DNA of 64,000 bases from contig CM069589.1 of NCBI GenBank assembly GCA_035771175.1, positions 25,128,201-25,192,200 on the forward strand. Direction: 5' to 3'. Shown piece after piece: positions 1-11,400 of this stretch. The notes under the pieces are model-generated. The model was given only the letters and a program-made list of their open reading frames with translations. It was not told where the DNA came from and ran no database searches. The translations under genes and the position numbers were made by a program. This DNA is from Paratinospora sagittata (Eukaryota > Streptophyta > Magnoliopsida > Ranunculales > Menispermaceae). Position 1 is the stretch's first letter. Each line of letters opens with the position of its first letter.

Positions 1-566
1 GTGATTCAAAAGGAATTGAAAATGTCTTTTCTTCTTATTTCTAACGCATGTTCGATCACACAATTCGGGTCGAAATCAAAAAGTTGTGGTTATTTGAAAG
101 TTTCACACCGATCATTAAACTTACTTATCGATTGAAACGGTGAGAAAAAGTCAAATTGTCTTACAGTTTAATGCGGACTCTGCTATGAGTTAATGAAAAG
201 GCGTTGAAAATATTGTTTCTTCATCTTTGCAATGCATGTCCAATCTCTCAAATCAGAGTCAGGATGAAAACGTTATGGCTATTTGAATGTTTGCTACCCA
301 TTAGCCAACGTACTTATTAATCTAATCAGTAATCAAAATTAAAACAGCCGTAACCATTTCTTTCGAGCTATGATTTGAGTTATTTAAAACGCGTTTGAAA
401 TATTGTTTCTTCCTCTTTCAACGCATTTTCAATCACTCAAATCAGAGTCGGGAATAAATTGTTACTACTATTTGAATGTTTTTTACCGATCAATCAACTT
501 ACTTATCGAACAAATCAAGAAGAAAAGTTCGAATTGCCGTAACTTTTCATCCCGACTTTGATTTGA

Positions 567-754
567 GTGATTCGTAAAGAATTGAAAATGTCTTTTTTTC
601 CTATTTCTAACGCATGTTCAATCACACAATTGGAGTCGGAATCAAGGAGTTATGGTTATTTGAAACTTTCACACCGATCATTAAACTTACTTATCGATTG
701 AATCGGTAAGAACAAGTCAAATAGTCTTAGAGTTTAATGCTGACTCTGTTATGA
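567..754 (+). repeat. Representative satellite monomer A (188 bp)
   Basis: First of the three monomers in a 566-bp unit. It begins gtgattc and contains the blocks aacgcatgttcaatcac, ggagtcgga and cttacttatcga, which align at the same offsets with monomers B and C. A monomers exist in several subtypes along the array. One starts gtgattcgtaaag with cacacaattggagtcgg. One starts gtgattcaaaagg with ttcgatcacacaattcg. One starts gtgattcataagg with cacccaattgg and ttttaaag. The order of these subtypes defines the higher-order repeats. Confidence 0.9.
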
Positions 755-944
755 GTTAATGAAAAGGCGTTGAAAATATTATTTCTTCATCTTCGCAATG
801 CATGTCCAATCTCTCAAATCAGATTCAGGATGAAAACGTTATGGCTATTTGAATGTTTGCTACCCATTAGCCAATGTACTTATTAATCTAATCAGTAATC
901 AAAATTAAAACAGCCGTAACCATTTCTTTCGAGCTATGCTTTGA
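755..944 (+). repeat. Representative satellite monomer B (190 bp)
   Basis: Second monomer of the unit, starting gttaatgaaaaggcgttg. It aligns with A and C over the whole length (for example gcatgtccaatctctcaaat against gcattttcaatcactcaaat in C, then ctatttgaatgtttgctacc against ctatttgaatctttttgacc). It is the most conserved of the three between units. The two extra bases relative to A and C are small indels in its second half. Confidence 0.9.
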
Positions 945-1132
945 GTTATTTAAAACGCGTTTGAAATATTGTTTCTTCCTCTTTCAACGCATTTTCAATC
1001 ACTCAAATCGGAGTCGGGAATAAAATGTTACTGCTATTTGAATCTTTTTGACCGATCAATCAACTTACTTATCGAACAAATCGTTAAGAAAAGTTCAAAT
1101 AGCCGTAAATTTTCATCCCGACTTTGATTTGA
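945..1132 (+). repeat. Representative satellite monomer C (188 bp)
   Basis: Third monomer of the unit, starting gttatttaaaacgcgtttg. It carries the 10-bp palindrome aaacgcgttt near its start in most units. Some units have aaacgggttt or aaaaggcgttt instead. The block cttacttatcgaacaaatcg aligns with cttacttatcgattgaatcg in A, which makes the common origin of the monomers plain. It is followed directly by the next A monomer. Confidence 0.9.
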
Positions 1133-1138
1133 GTGATT
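997..1138. repeat. Recurrent inverted repeat (dyad) between monomer C and the next A
   Basis: The left arm at 997-1018 and the right arm at 1117-1138 are reverse complements over 20 of 22 positions, with a 98-nt loop. The two mismatches are G opposite T. In units carrying caaatcagagtcggg the match rises to 21 of 22. The same arms recur in every 566-bp unit. The left arm can also pair over about 12 of 13 bases with the start of its own C monomer (gatttgagttatt), about 46 nt upstream, so two competing foldings are possible. Confidence 0.75.
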
Positions 1139-4100
1139 CAAAAGGAATTGAAAATGTCTTTTCTTTTTATTTCTAACGCATGTTCGATCACACAATTGGA
1201 GTCGAAATCAAAAAGTTGTGGTTATTTGAAAGTTTCACACCGATCATTAAACTTGCCTATCGATTGAAACGGTGAGAAAAAGTCAAATTGTCTTATAGTT
1301 TAATGCAGACTCTGTTATGAGTTAATGAAAAGGCATTGAAAATATTATTTCTTCAGCTTTGCAATGCATGTCCAATCTCTCAAATCAGAGTCAGGATGAA
1401 AACGTTATGGCTATTTGAATGTTTGCTACCCATTAGCCAATGTACTTATTAATCTAATCAGTAATCAAAATTAAAACAGTCGTAACCATTTCTTTCGAGC
1501 TATGATTTGAGTTATTTAAAACGCGTTTGAAATATTGTTTCTTCCTCTTTCAACGCATTTTCAATCACTCAAATCGGAGTCGGGAATAAAATGTTACTGC
1601 TATTTGAATCTTTTTGACCGATCAAATAACTTACTTATCGAACAAATCGTTAAGAAAAGTTCAAATAGCCGTAAATTTTCATCCCGACTTTGATTTGAGT
1701 GATTCAAAAGGAATTGAAAATGTCTTTTCTTCTTATTTCTAACGCATGTTCGATCACACAATTCGGGTCGAAATCAAAAAGTTGTGGTTATTTGAAAGTT
1801 TCACACCGATCATTAAACTTACTTATCGATTGAAACGGTGAGAAAAAGTCAAATTGTCTTACAGTTTAATGCGGACTCTGCTATGAGTTAATGAAAAGGC
1901 GTTGAAAATATTGTTTCTTCATCTTTGCAATGCATGTCCAATCTCTCAAATCAGAGTCAGGATGAAAACGTTATGGCTATTTGAATGTTTGCTACCCATT
2001 AGCCAACGTACTTATTAATCTAATCAGTAATCAAAATTAAAACAGCCGTAACCATTTCTTTCGAGCTATGATTTGAGTTATTTAAAACGCGTTTGAAATA
2101 TTGTTTCTTCCTCTTTCAACGCATTTTCAATCACTCAAATCAGAGTCGGGAATAAATTGTTACTACTATTTGAATGTTTTTTACCGATCAATCAACTTAC
2201 TTATCGAACAAATCAAGAAGAAAAGTTCGAATTGCCGTAACTTTTCATCCCGACTTTGATTTGAGTGATTCGTAAAGAATTGAAAATGTCTTTTTTTCCT
2301 ATTTCTAACGCATGTTCAATCACACAATTGGAGTCGGAATCAAGGAGTTATGGTTATTTGAAACTTTCACACCGATCATTAAACTTACTTATCGATTGAA
2401 TCGGTAAGAACAAGTCAAATAGTCTTAGAGTTTAATGCTGACTCTGTTATGAGTTAATGAAAAGGCGTTGAAAATATTATTTCTTCATCTTCGCAATGCA
2501 TGTCCAATCTCTCAAATCAGATTCAGGATGAAAACGTTATGGCTATTTGAATGTTTGCTACCCATTAGCCAACGTACTTATTAATCTAATCAGTAATCAA
2601 AATTCAAAAAGCCGTAACCATTTCTTTCGAGCTACTATTTGAGTTATTTAAAACGCGTTTGAAATATTGTTTCTTCCTCTTTCAACGCGTTTTCAATCAC
2701 TCAAATCGGAGTCGGGAATAAAATGTTACTGCTATTTGAATCTTTTTGACCGATCAATCAACTTACTTATCGAACAAATCGTTAAGAAAAGTTCAAATAG
2801 CCGTAAATTTTCATCCCGACTTTGATTTGAGTGATTCAAAAGGAATTGAAAATGTCTTTTCTTTTTATTTCTAACGCATGTTCGATCACACAATTCGAGT
2901 CGAAATCAAAAAGTTGTGGTTATTTGAAAGTTTCACACCGATCATTAAACTTGCCTATCGATTGAAACGGTGAGAAAAAGTCAAATTGTCTTACAGTTTA
3001 ATGCAGACTCTGTTATGAGTTAATGAAAAGGCATTGAAAATATTATTTCTTCAGCTTTGCAATGCATGTCCAATCTCTCAAATCAGAGTCAGGATGAAAA
3101 CGTTATGGCTATTTGAATGTTTGCTACCCATTAGCCAATGTACTTATTAATCTAATCAGTAATCAAAATTAAAACAGTCGTAACCATTTCTTTCGAGCTA
3201 TGATTTGAGTTATTTAAAACGCGTTTGAAATATTGTTTCTTCCTCTTTCAACGCATTTTCAATCACTCAAATCGGAGTCGGGAATAAAATGTTACTGCTA
3301 TTTGAATCTTTTTGACCGATCAAATAACTTACTTATCGAACAAATCGTTAAGAAAAGTTCAAATAGCCGTAAATTTTCATCCCGACTTTGATTTGAGTGA
3401 TTCAAAAGGAATTGAAAATGTCTTTTCTTCTTATTTCTAACGCATGTTCGATCACACAATTCGGGTCGAAATCAAAAAGTTGTGGTTATTTGAAAGTTTC
3501 ACACCGATCATTAAACTTACTTATCGATTGAAACGGTGAGAAAAAGTCAAATTGTCTTACAGTTTAATGCGGACTCTGCTATGAGTTAATGAAAAGGCGT
3601 TGAAAATATTGTTTCTTCATCTTTGCAATGCATGTCCAATCTCTCAAATCAGAGTCAGGATGAAAACGTTATGGCTATTTGAATGTTTGCTACCCATTAG
3701 CCAACGTACTTATTAATCTAATCAGTAATCAAAATTAAAACAGCCGTAACCATTTCTTTCGAGCTATGATTTGAGTTATTTAAAACGCGTTTGAAATATT
3801 GTTTCTTCCTCTTTCAACGCATTTTCAATCACTCAAATCAGAGTCGGGAATAAATTGTTACTACTATTTGAATGTTTTTTACCGATCAATCAACTTACTT
3901 ATCGAACAAATCAAGAAGAAAAGTTCGAATTGCCGTAACTTTTCATCCCGACTTTGATTTGAGTGATTCGTAAAGAATTGAAAATGTCTTTTTTTCCTAT
4001 TTCTAACGCATGTTCAATCACACAATTGGAGTCGGAATCAAGGAGTTATGGTTATTTGAAACTTTCACACCGATCATTAAACTTACTTATCGATTGAATC

Positions 4101-5660
4101 GGTAAGAACAAGTCAAATAGTCTTAGAGTTTAATGCTGACTCTGTTATGAGTTAATGAAAAGGCGTTGAAAATATTATTTCTTCATCTTCGCAATGCATG
4201 TCCAATCTCTCAAATCAGATTCAGGATGAAAACGTTATGGCTATTTGAATGTTTGCTACCCATTAGCCAACGTACTTATTAATCTAATCAGTAATCAAAA
4301 TTCAAAAAGCCGTAACCATTTCTTTCGAGCTACTATTTGAGTTATTTAAAACGCGTTTGAAATATTGTTTCTTCCTCTTTCAACGCGTTTTCAATCACTC
4401 AAATCGGAGTCGGGAATAAAATGTTACTGCTATTTGAATCTTTTTGACCGATCAATCAACTTACTTATCGAACAAATCGTTAAGAAAAGTTCAAATAGCC
4501 GTAAATTTTCATCCCGACTTTGATTTGAGTGATTCAAAAGGAATTGAAAATGTCTTTTCTTTTTATTTCTAACGCATGTTCGATCACACAATTCGAGTCG
4601 AAATCAAAAAGTTGTGGTTATTTGAAAGTTTCACACCGATCATTAAACTTGCCTATCGATTGAAACGGTGAGAAAAAGTCAAATTGTCTTACAGTTTAAT
4701 GCAGACTCTGTTATGAGTTAATGAAAAGGCATTGAAAATATTATTTCTTCAGCTTTGCAATGCATGTCCAATCTCTCAAATCAGAGTCAGGATGAAAACG
4801 TTATGGCTATTTGAATGTTTGCTACCCATTAGCCAATGTACTTATTAATCTAATCAGTAATCAAAATTAAAACAGTCGTAACCATTTCTTTCGAGCTATG
4901 ATTTGAGTTATTTAAAACGCGTTTGAAATATTGTTTCTTCCTCTTTCAACGCATTTTCAATCACTCAAATCGGAGTCGGGAATAAAATGTTACTGCTATT
5001 TGAATCTTTTTGACCGATCAAATAACTTACTTATCGAACAAATCGTTAAGAAAAGTTCAAATAGCCGTAAATTTTCATCCCGACTTTGATTTGAGTGATT
5101 CAAAAGGAATTGAAAATGTCTTTTCTTCTTATTTCTAACGCATGTTCGATCACACAATTCGGGTCGAAATCAAAAAGTTGTGGTTATTTGAAAGTTTCAC
5201 ACCGATCATTAAACTTACTTATCGATTGAAACGGTGAGAAAAAGTCAAATTGTCTTACAGTTTAATGCGGACTCTGCTATGAGTTAATGAAAAGGCGTTG
5301 AAAATATTGTTTCTTCATCTTTGCAATGCATGTCCAATCTCTCAAATCAGAGTCAGGATGAAAACGTTATGGCTATTTGAATGTTTGCTACCCATTAGCC
5401 AACGTACTTATTAATCTAATCAGTAATCAAAATTAAAACAGCCGTAACCATTTCTTTCGAGCTATGATTTGAGTTATTTAAAACGCGTTTGAAATATTGT
5501 TTCTTCCTCTTTCAACGCATTTTCAATCACTCAAATCAGAGTCGGGAATAAATTGTTACTACTATTTGAATGTTTTTTACCGATCAATCAACTTACTTAT
5601 CGAACAAATCAAGAAGAAAAGTTCGAATTGCCGTAACTTTTCATCCCGACTTTGATTTGA

Positions 5661-8490
5661 GTGATTCGTAAAGAATTGAAAATGTCTTTTTTTCCTATTT
5701 CTAACGCATGTTCAATCACACAATTGGAGTCGGAATCAAGGAGTTATGGTTATTTGAAACTTTCACACCGATCATTAAACTTACTTATCGATTGAATCGG
5801 TAAGAACAAGTCAAATAGTCTTAGAGTTTAATGCTGACTCTGTTATGAGTTAATGAAAAGGCGTTGAAAATATTATTTCTTCATCTTCGCAATGCATGTC
5901 CAATCTCTCAAATCAGATTCAGGATGAAAACGTTATGGCTATTTGAATGTTTGCTACCCATTAGCCAACGTACTTATTAATCTAATCAGTAATCAAAATT
6001 CAAAAAGCCGTAACCATTTCTTTCGAGCTACTATTTGAGTTATTTAAAACGCGTTTGAAATATTGTTTCTTCCTCTTTCAACGCGTTTTCAATCACTCAA
6101 ATCGGAGTCGGGAATAAAATGTTACTGCTATTTGAATCTTTTTGACCGATCAATCAACTTACTTATCGAATAAATCGTTAAGAAAAGTTCAAATAGCCGT
6201 AAATTTTCATCCCGACTTTGATTTGAGTGATTCAAAAGGAATTGAAAATGTCTTTTCTTCTTATTTCTAACGCATGTTCGATCACACAATTCGGGTCGAA
6301 ATCAAAAAGTTGTGGTTATTTGAAAGTTTCACACCGATCATTAAACTTACTTATCGATTGAAACGGTGAGAAAAAGTCAAATTGTCTTACAGTTTAATGC
6401 GGACTCTGCTATGAGTTAATGAAAAGGCGTTGAAAATATTGTTTCTTCATCTTTGCAATGCATGTCCAATCTCTCAAATCAGAGTCAGGATGAAAACGTT
6501 ATGGCTATTTGAATGTTTGCTACCCATTAGCCACCGTACTTATTAATCTAATCAGTAATCAAAATTAAAACAGCCGTAACCATTTCTTTCGAGCTATGAT
6601 TTGAGTTATTTAAAACGCGTTTGAAATATTGTTTCTTCCTCTTTCAACGCATTTTCAATCACTCAAATCAGAGTCGGGAATAAATTGTTACTACTATTTG
6701 AATGTTTTTTACCGATCAATCAACTTACTTATCGAACAAATCAAGAAGAAAAGTTCGAATTGCCGTAACTTTTCATCCCGACTTTGATTTGAGTGATTCG
6801 TAAAGAATTGAAAATGTCTTTTTTTCCTATTTCTAACGCATGTTCAATCACACAATTGGAGTCGGAATCAAGGAGTTATGGTTATTCGAAACTTTCACAC
6901 CGATCATTAAACTTACTTATCGATTGAATCGGTAAGAACAAGTCAAATAGTCTTAGAGTTTAATGCTGACTCTGTTATGAGTTAATGAAAAGGCGTTGAA
7001 AATATTATTTCTTCATCTTCGCAATGCATGTCCAATCTCTCAAATCAGATTCAGGATGAAAACGTTATGGCTATTTGAATGTTTGCTACCCATTAGCCAA
7101 CGTACTTATTAATCTAATCAGTAATCAAAATTCAAAAAGCCGTAACCATTTCTTTCGAGCTACTATTTGAGTTATTTAAAACGCGTTTGAAATATTGTTT
7201 CTTCCTCTTTCAACGCGTTTTCAATCACTCAAATCGGAGTCGGGAATAAAATGTTACTGCTATTTGAATCTTTTTGACCGATCAATCAACTTACTTATCG
7301 AATAAATCGTTAAGAAAAGTTCAAATAGCCGTAAATTTTCATCCCGACTTTGATTTGAGTGATTCAAAAGGAATTGAAAATGTCTTTTCTTCTTATTTCT
7401 AACGCATGTTCGATCACACAATTCGGGTCGAAATCAAAAAGTTGTGGTTATTTGAAAGTTTCACACCGATCATTAAACTTACTTATCGATTGAAACGGTG
7501 AGAAAAAGTCAAATTGTCTTACAGTTTAATGCGGACTCTGCTATGAGTTAATGAAAAGGCGTTGAAAATATTGTTTCTTCATCTTTGCAATGCATGTCCA
7601 ATCTCTCAAATCAGAGTCAGGATGAAAACGTTATGGCTATTTGAATGTTTGCTACCCATTAGCCACCGTACTTATTAATCTAATCAGTAATCAAAATTAA
7701 AACAGCCGTAACCATTTCTTTCGAGCTATGATTTGAGTTATTTAAAACGCGTTTGAAATATTGTTTCTTCCTCTTTCAACGCATTTTCAATCACTCAAAT
7801 CAGAGTCGGGAATAAATTGTTACTACTATTTGAATGTTTTTTACCGATCAATCAACTTACTTATCGAACAAATCAAGAAGAAAAGTTCGAATTGCCGTAA
7901 CTTTTCATCCCGACTTTGATTTGAGTGATTCGTAAAGAATTGAAAATGTCTTTTTTTCCTATTTCTAACGCATGTTCAATCACACAATTGGAGTCGGAAT
8001 CAAGGAGTTATGGTTATTCGAAACTTTCACACCGATCATTAAACTTACTTATCGATTGAATCGGTAAGAACAAGTCAAATAGTCTTAGAGTTTAATGCTG
8101 ACTCTGTTATGAGTTAATGAAAAGGCGTTGAAAATATTATTTCTTCATCTTCGCAATGCATGTCCAATCTCTCAAATCAGATTCAGGATGAAAACGTTAT
8201 GGCTATTTGAATGTTTGCTACCCATTAGCCAACGTACTTATTAATCTAATCAGTAATCAAAATTCAAAAAGCCGTAACCATTTCTTCCGAGCTACTATTT
8301 GAGTTATTTAAAACGCGTTTGAAATATTGTTTCTTCCTCTTTCAACGCGTTTTCAATCACTCAAATCGGAGTCGGGAATAAAATGTTACTGCTATTTGAA
8401 TCTTTTTGACCGATCAATCAACTTACTTATCGAATAAATCGTTAAGAAAAGTTCAAATAGCCGTAAATTTTCATCCCGACTTTGATTTGA
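5661..8490 (+). repeat. HOR domain 2: 1,132-bp dimeric higher-order repeat
   Basis: The third unit type of domain 1 drops out and two unit types alternate. The gtgattcgtaaag units lie at 5,661, 6,793 and 7,925, and the gtgattcaaaagg units at 6,227, 7,359 and 8,491. Variants private to this domain repeat at 1,132-bp spacing, such as gttattcgaaac (about 6,883 and 8,015), ccaccgtac (about 6,532 and 7,664) and cgaataaatcg (about 6,168, 7,300 and 8,432). Confidence 0.8.
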
Positions 8491-11400
8491 GTGATTCAAA
8501 AGGAATTGAAAATGTCTTTTCTTCTTATTTCTAACGCATGTTCGATCACACAATTCGGGTCGAAATCAAAAAGTTGTGGTTATTTGAAAGTTTCACACCG
8601 ATCATTAAACTTACTTATCGATTGAAACGGTGAGAAAAAGTCAAATTGTCTTACAGTTTAATGCGGACTCTGCTATGAGTTAATGAAAAGGCGTTGAAAA
8701 TATTGTTTCTTCATCTTTGCAATGCACGTCCAATCTCTCAAATCAAAGTCAGGATGAAAACGTTATGGCTATTTGAATGTTTGCTACCCATTAGCCAATG
8801 TACTTATTAATCTAATCAGTAATCAAAATTAAAACAGCCGTAACCATTTCTTTCGAGCTATGCTTTGAGTTATTTAAAACGCGTTTGAAATATTGTTTCT
8901 TCCTCTTTCAACGCATTTTCAATCACTCAAATCGGAGTCGGGAATAAAATGTTACTGCTATTTGAATCTTTTTGACCGATCAATCAACTTACTTATCGAA
9001 CAAATCGTTAAGAAAAGTTCAAATAGCCGTAAATTTTCATCCCGACTTTGATTTGAGTGATTCAAAAGGAATTGAAAATGTCTTTTCTTTTTATTTCTAA
9101 CGCATGTTCGATCACACAATTCGAGTCGAAATCAAAAAGTTGTGGTTATTTGAAAGTTTCACACCGATCATTAAACTTGCCTATCGATTGAAACGGTGAG
9201 AAAAAGTCAAATTGTCTTATAGTTTAATGCAGACTCTGTTATGAGTTAATGAAAAGGCATTGAAAATATTATTTCTTCAGCTTTGCAATGCATGTCCAAT
9301 CTCTCAAATCAGAGTCAGGATGAAAACGTTATGGCTATTTGAATGTTTGCTACCCATTAGCCAATGTACTTATTAATCTAATCAGTAATCAAAATTAAAA
9401 CAGTCGTAACCATTTCTTTCGAGCTATGATTTGAGTTATTTAAAACGCGTTTGAAATATTGTTTCTTCCTCTTTCAACGCATTTTCAATCACTCAAATCG
9501 GAGTCGGGAATAAAATGTTACTGCTATTTGAATCTTTTTGACCGATCAAATAACTTACTTATCGAACAAATCGTTAAGAAAAGTTCAAATAGCCGTAAAT
9601 TTTCATCCCGACTTTGATTTGAGTGATTCAAAAGGAATTGAAAATGTCTTTTCTTCTTATTTCTAACGCATGTTCGATCACACAATTCGGGTCGAAATCA
9701 AAAAGTTGTGGTTATTTGAAAGTTTCACACCGATCATTAAACTTACTTATCGATTGAAACGGTGAGAAAAAGTCAAATTGTCTTACAGTTTAATGCGGAC
9801 TCTGCTATGAGTTAATGAAAAGGCGTTGAAAATATTGTTTCTTCATCTTTGCAATGCATGTCCAATCTCTCAAATCAGAGTCAGGATGAAAACGTTATGG
9901 CTATTTGAATGTTTGCTACCCATTAGCCACCGTACTTATTAATCTAATCAGTAATCAAAATTAAAACAGCCGTAACCATTTCTTTCGAGCTATGATTTGA
10001 GTTATTTAAAACGCGTTTGAAATATTGTTTCTTCCTCTTTCAACGCATTTTCAATCACTCAAATCAGAGTCGGGAATAAATTGTTACTACTATTTGAATG
10101 TTTTTTACCGATCAATCAACTTACTTATCGAACAAATCAAGAAGAAAAGTTCGAATTGCCGTAACTTTTCATCCCGACTTTGATTTGAGTGATTCGTAAA
10201 GAATTGAAAATGTCTTTTTTTCCTATTTCTAACGCATGTTCAATCACACAATTGGAGTCGGAATCAAGGAGTTATGGTTATTCGAAACTTTCACGCCGAT
10301 CATTAAACTTACTTATCGATTGAATCGGTAAGAACAAGTCAAATAGTCTTAGAGTTTAATGCTGACTCTGTTATGAGTTAATGAAAAGGCGTTGAAAATA
10401 TTATTTCTTCATCTTCGCAATGCATGTCCAATCTCTCAAATCAGATTCAGGATGAAAACGTTATGGCTATTTGAATGTTTGCTACCCATTAGCCAACGTA
10501 CTTATTAATCTAATCAGTAATCAAAATTCAAAAAGCCGTAACCATTTCTTTCGAGCTACTATTTGAGTTATTTAAAACGCGTTTGAAATATTGTTTCTTC
10601 CTCTTTCAACGCGTTTTCAATCACTCAAATCGGAGTCGGGAATAAAATGTTACTGCTATTTGAATCTTTTTGACCGATCAATCAACTTACTTATCGAATA
10701 AATCGTTAAGAAAAGTTCAAATAGCCGTAAATTTTCATCCCGACTTTGATTTGAGTGATTCAAAAGGAATTGAAAATGTCTTTTCTTCTTATTTCTAACG
10801 CATGTTCGATCACACAATTCGGGTCGAAATCAAAAAGTTGTGGTTATTTGAAAGTTTCACACCGATCATTAAACTTACTTATCGATTGAAACGGTGAGAA
10901 AAAGTCAAATTGTCTTACAGTTTAATGCGGACTCTGTTATGAGTTAATGAAAAGGCGTTGAAAATATTGTTTCTTCATCTTTGCAATGCATGTCCAATCT
11001 CTCAAATCAGAGTCAGGATGAAATCGTTATGGCTATTTGAATGTTTGCTACCTATTAGCCAATGTACTTATTAATCTAATCAGTAATCAAAATTAAAACA
11101 GTCGTAACCATTTCTTTCGAGCTATGATTTGAGTTATTTAAAACGCGTTTGAAATATTGTTTCTTCCTCTTTCAACGCATTTTCAATCACTCAAATCGGA
11201 GTCGGGAATAAAATGTTACTGCTATTTGAATCTTTTTGACCGATCAAATAACTTACTTATCGAACAAATCGTTAAGAAAAGTTCAAATAGCCGTAAATTT
11301 TCATCCCGACTTTGATTTGAGTGATTCAAAAGGAATTGAAAATGTCTTTTCTTCTTATTTCTAACGCATGTTCGATCACACAATTCGGGTCGAAATCAAA

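Larger units (their letters stand above)
1..5660 (+). repeat. HOR domain 1: 1,698-bp trimeric higher-order repeat
   Basis: Three successive 566-bp units with distinct A subtypes repeat as a block, with copies starting at 1, 1,699 and 3,397 and a partial one at 5,095. Subtype order is cttcttattt/ttcgggtcg, then gtgattcgtaaag, then ctttttattt. The second and third copies look nearly identical. The first differs in its second unit (ccaatgtac with attaaaacag near 871-915, where later copies have ccaacgtac with attcaaaaag). Confidence 0.85.
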
